From Actinomycetota bacterium (GTDB lineage Bacteria > Actinomycetota > Thermoleophilia > Gaiellales > Gaiellaceae): a stretch of 8,717 nt of DNA. Below, piece by piece: positions 7,201-8,717 of the stretch. A program made the translations under genes and the position numbers. The DNA lies in contig JACCTQ010000227.1 of NCBI GenBank assembly GCA_013812265.1, positions 1 to 8,717 of the forward strand, read 5' to 3'. How positions within the stretch are numbered: position 1 is the stretch's first letter; every line of letters begins with the position of its first letter. Below the pieces are notes generated by a model. It saw nothing but the letters and a program-made list of their open reading frames with translations. It did not search any database and had not been told where the DNA came from.

Positions 7201-7443
7201 GCGCAGCGAGGCCGCGCCCAGGAGGCGAACACGGTCGTGCTCGAGGCCGTGGCGCTCGCGGAGAGCACCGATTGGATCAACGTCCAGGGTGACGTGTACC
7301 TCGTCCGCGCCGAGGTGGCGGAGCTGAGCGGGCAGCACCAGGAAGCGGCGGCGGCTCGACGGAAGGCTCTCGACCGCTACGAGCTCAAAGGCAATCTCGT
7401 CTCGGCCGAGCGCACCCGGCGCCTGCTCGCGGAAGTGGGCTGA
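4270..7443 (+). CDS. Class III adenylate cyclase with AAA/STAND ATPase and TPR-like tail
   Basis: This 1057-residue cytoplasmic signalling protein is predicted to make cAMP from ATP. An N-terminal zinc ribbon has CxxC pairs C4/C7 and C18/C21. The class III cyclase domain (about 38-215) keeps all expected catalytic residues: metal-binding D45 (FSDMVDST) and D89 (KFIGDAVMA), adenine-selecting K85 and D160, and transition-state N163 and R167 (DAVNVAARLE). An ATPase module begins at LVGRERE (231). Its Walker A is GPAGVGKS (261-268) and its Walker B-like motif is LVLDDVHW (371-378). The module continues as a winged-helix-like region to about 620. From about 640 to the end are helical TPR-like repeats (for example LAAALHGLGEYEEG), usually a ligand- or partner-binding sensor. 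No signal peptide or membrane segment is seen. The architecture is a familiar one in actinobacteria and other soil bacteria, but its inducer is unknown. The gene follows the envelope enzyme by 45 bases, with its own probable promoter. Confidence 0.92.
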   Translation: MLTCPSCGEQNPERARFCLACATPLESEAERPQKTRKTVTILFSDMVDSTPLGERLDPEALQTIKSRYFDEVRSVLERHGGTVEKFIGDAVMAAFGIPVVHEDDALRAVRAASEVREAVSRLNEALQSERGLRIATRTGINTGEVVAGDSSARQSFATGDAVNVAARLEQAAGAGEILIGETTYRLVRDAVQVEALEPLALKGKAEGVRAYKLLEVAPSAPGTARRLDSPLVGRERERAQLRQAFDRAVEERMCHLFTLLGPAGVGKSRLVAELVRELGEDATVLRGRCLSYGEGITFWPLVEILRQLGAEEQEAIAALIRGADPDEHADRIATTLSSAIGLGQSSATADEIFWAFRKLLEALSQERPVVLVLDDVHWGERVFLDLVEHVADWSRDAPILVICVARPELLDDRSGWGGGKLNASSLLLGPLTDSESTQLIENLLGRAPIPDGARRRITSAAEGNPLFVEEMLAMLIDVGCLERQNGSWVAAGDLAAVTVPPTIQALLAARLDQLNPGERHVIERAAVEGKLFHLGAVVELSPADLRDDVGAHLMALVRRELIRPGRGEFPGEDGFRFRHLLVRDSAYEALPKEQRAELHERFADWLERKAEGKIGEYEEILGHHLEQAYRYRAELGPIGPRERELARRAAQLFVSSARRASGGADVTATRSLLSRSAALLPPDDPVRVALLPDLAAALHGLGEYEEGNGVLNEAFERARASKNERVEARAQIVRLNARLQWEPHALELIEPLARALPEVFERLEDESGQAASFMLLSMLSWHRAHAERAMELSKRALHHARRANDSRLEFDATMWLATATLFGPTPVAEGLRRLDELAGSGNPWLPPLISNARAGLEAMIGRFDDARRSLANCLEAYEQLGHRVFAAAIRSHVGGKVEMLAGNPSAAERHHRDALEEFERMGEKGYLSTTAAHLGEVVYAQGRFDEAESLARMSEQAGSPDDVLTQTLLRAVRAKVLAQRGRAQEANTVVLEAVALAESTDWINVQGDVYLVRAEVAELSGQHQEAAAARRKALDRYELKGNLVSAERTRRLLAEVG

Positions 7444-7449
7444 CGCCAA

Positions 7450-7469
7450 TGTGCTACAAATGTGCAACA
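7450..7469 (+). promoter_or_regulatory. Candidate VapB/Phd autoregulatory operator
   Basis: Two nine-base sites, TGTGCTACA (7450-7458) and TGTGCAACA (7461-7469), are each inverted repeats of the form TGTNNNACA. They are spaced 11 bases apart, about one helical turn, so two protein dimers could bind the same DNA face. They sit directly before and at the first base of the antitoxin start codon, where type II antitoxins usually repress their own operon. The overlapping TACAAA (7455-7460) could be the -10, giving a leaderless start at ATG 7469. Confidence 0.5.
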
Positions 7470-7756
7470 TGGAGCCTCGGTCACGGGTCGGAGTGCGGGA
7501 GCTGCGCCAGAATCTCAGCGTGTACCTGCGGCGGGTGCGGCAAGGAGAGACGCTCGAGGTGACGGAGCGGGGCGAGCCGGTGGCGCGGCTCATGCCGCTG
7601 GACAGCGACGATGTATGGGCTCGCTGGATCGCCGAGGGCACGATTATTTCTGGCCACGGCCATCTGCGAGAACTGCCGCCACCGATGAAACTTCCCCCCG
7701 GGTCGAAGCCGCTCAGCGAGATACTTCGCGAGCAGCGGGATGCCGAGCGCTTCTAG
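7469..7756 (+). CDS. vapB: Antitoxin, Phd/YefM-like VapB
   Basis: The 95-residue product is the antitoxin of a type II toxin-antitoxin pair. It binds and neutralises the PIN toxin encoded next and normally represses its own operon. The N-terminal half shows the Phd/YefM pattern VGVRELRQNLSVYLRRVRQGE, followed by LEVTERGEPVARLMP, the beta strand and turn that complete the DNA-binding fold. The C-terminal half (about 50-95: proline-rich LPPPMKLPPG, then the helical SEILREQRDAERF) is the expected flexible toxin-wrapping tail. ATG 7469 is chosen because homologous proteins start a few residues before the VxELR motif and the upstream bases look like an operator and -10. GTG 7451 and ATG 7460 are in-frame alternatives adding six or three residues. 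The gene overlaps the toxin gene by 17 bases, suggesting translational coupling. Confidence 0.87.
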   Translation: MEPRSRVGVRELRQNLSVYLRRVRQGETLEVTERGEPVARLMPLDSDDVWARWIAEGTIISGHGHLRELPPPMKLPPGSKPLSEILREQRDAERF

Positions 7757-8153
7757 CGTCGACCGCTTGCCGATCTACTTCGACTCGTCGGCGCTCGTCA
7801 AGCTCGTGGCCGATGAGCCCGAGAGCAATGCCTTGCGTGACTTCGTCGATGGCATCACCGAGCGCGTTGTCTCGAGCGTGATAGCGGTGGTCGAGGTGAG
7901 GCGCGCAGCGCGCCGGTATGAGGCCGAAGATCGTGCCGTCGAAGTGATCGAGAAGCTGGCCAAGCTGCAGGTGCGAACGGCAATTTTGGAGTCAGCTGCC
8001 GGACTGGAGCCGCTTGCGCTCAGCTCGCTGGACGCCATCCATCTGGCATCTGCTCTTTCGATCCGCACCGAGCTCGACGGCTTCGTCGTGTACGACAGTC
8101 GCTTGGCGGCCGCGGCCGCCAGCGCCGGCCTCCGCGTCCTCGCGCCTTCCTAG
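7740..8153 (+). CDS. vapC: Toxin, PIN-domain ribonuclease VapC
   Basis: The 137-residue PIN-domain protein is predicted to be a metal-dependent RNase whose cleavage of RNA halts growth when it is free of antitoxin. The acidic active site is complete: D15 (YFDSSALVKL), E52 (AVVEVRRAA), D98 (SSLDAIHLASAL) and D119 (VVYDSRL). The length is normal for VapC. ATG 7740 lies inside the last codons of the antitoxin gene with only a weak ribosome binding site, so expression probably depends on coupling to vapB. TTG 7767 (MPIYFDSS) is a possible shorter start of 128 residues. The RNA target cannot be told from sequence. The stop TAG (8151-8153) is shared as a palindromic CTAG with the convergent gene. 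Confidence 0.92.
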   Translation: MPSASSVDRLPIYFDSSALVKLVADEPESNALRDFVDGITERVVSSVIAVVEVRRAARRYEAEDRAVEVIEKLAKLQVRTAILESAAGLEPLALSSLDAIHLASALSIRTELDGFVVYDSRLAAAAASAGLRVLAPS

Positions 8154-8717
8154 GCGCTCAGTGCGGCGCGGGCAGCGTCGCCGAAGGACGTGGGCGAGAA
8201 CGGCACGAGCTCCCGGATTCTGTGCTCGCGCGCGACCGTCGAGCTTCGCAGCCCCTCGATCAGCGGCCGCGCGACACCGGCCTTCACTGGAGTCACGAGG
8301 TGCAGCCAGTACGAGGACAGGCGAGGAGTGAGCACTGGCACTTCCACGATGCGCGGCCGCCGTCCGCGCAGCTCTCCGATGCGCTCGATCATCTCGCGGT
8401 AGGTCATGACGTCCTCCCCGGCCACGTCGAACGACTCGCCGAGCGCTTCCGGCCGGCCGCCCACGCCGACGAGGTAGCGGACGACGTCCGCCAGCGCGAT
8501 CGGCTGAGTCTCGGTCGAGACCCAGCGCGGGCACACCATGGCCGGGAGGCGATCCACGAGCGCGACGATCGTCTCGAACGCGGCGCTACTCCGACCGACG
8601 ACCATCGCCGCGCGGAGCGTCGTGACGGGCACCGGCCCTGCGGCGAGCCGCCGTCCCGTCTCGAGACGGCTGCGTAGATGGGCTGAGAGGTCGGGCGAGT
8701 CATCCCCGAGGCCGCCC
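8150..8717 (-). CDS. Atypical SDR NAD(P)-binding protein, C-terminal part
   Basis: The visible 188 residues are the C-terminal portion of a gene whose 5' end lies beyond the window. The frame is open to the edge, so GTG 8632 is not a true start. It resembles atypical short-chain dehydrogenase/NmrA-like proteins of actinobacteria. Recognisable stretches are GGLGDDSPDLSAHLRSRLE (where a typical SDR would carry Tyr and Lys), VPVTTLRAAMVVG, PRWVSTETQPIALADVV, FDVAGEDVMTYREM and VPVLTPRLSSYWLHLVTPV. The N-terminal Rossmann GxxGxxG motif should lie outside. Homologues are annotated as NAD-dependent epimerases or SDR-family oxidoreductases; the substrate is unknown. The C-terminal tail (after RPLIEGLR) is short, so it lacks the extra DUF2867-like domain that some relatives carry. 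The gene converges on vapC with no terminator between them. Confidence 0.88.
   Translation of the reverse strand, partial: GGLGDDSPDLSAHLRSRLETGRRLAAGPVPVTTLRAAMVVGRSSAAFETIVALVDRLPAMVCPRWVSTETQPIALADVVRYLVGVGGRPEALGESFDVAGEDVMTYREMIERIGELRGRRPRIVEVPVLTPRLSSYWLHLVTPVKAGVARPLIEGLRSSTVAREHRIRELVPFSPTSFGDAARAALSA

Overview
The window is a high-GC chromosomal segment with very GC-rich third codon positions. It carries a TANNNT-type -10 hexamer placed directly before an ATG, and proteins with an actinobacterial flavour. My best guess is a Thermoleophilia-like actinobacterium; this is inferred from protein style only. No tRNA, rRNA, CRISPR array, transposase or phage gene is visible.

Layout. (1) Positions 1-545 begin with copy A of a conserved leader-like element (9-140). 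It is followed by about 300 bases that look like a decayed coding fragment on the minus strand (99-423). (2) 546-1049 encodes a small acidic/glutamine-rich protein with a polyglycine run, followed by a hairpin. (3) 1203-1367 holds a good sigma70-type promoter and copy B of the leader element. Copy B leads into a 970-residue membrane-anchored enzyme (1312-4224) that combines Ig-like modules, a DUF4015-type glycosyl-hydrolase-like domain and a polysaccharide deacetylase. (4) 4270-7443 encodes a 1057-residue signalling protein: zinc ribbon, class III adenylate cyclase, AAA/STAND ATPase and TPR-like tail, probably from a leaderless mRNA. (5) 7469-8153 is a VapBC toxin-antitoxin pair with a two-site candidate operator. 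(6) 8150-8717 (minus) is the C-terminal part of an atypical SDR/NAD(P)-binding protein. It runs off the window and converges on vapC through a shared CTAG double stop.

The most interesting signal is the pair of leader elements, 1229 bases apart. They are about 83% identical over 107 ungapped columns by hand count. In copy B the homology begins exactly where transcription from the promoter should start. Several differences between the copies preserve base pairs, including two compensatory changes in one three-base-pair stem. This suggests a structured cis-regulatory RNA (riboswitch-like or protein-binding) controlling the cell-envelope polysaccharide enzyme, with a second, apparently orphaned copy upstream. 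I could not assign it to a known class.

The genes do not form one obvious pathway. The envelope enzyme and the cyclase are adjacent and co-directional, but the cyclase seems to have its own promoter. The VapBC pair looks like an independent module.
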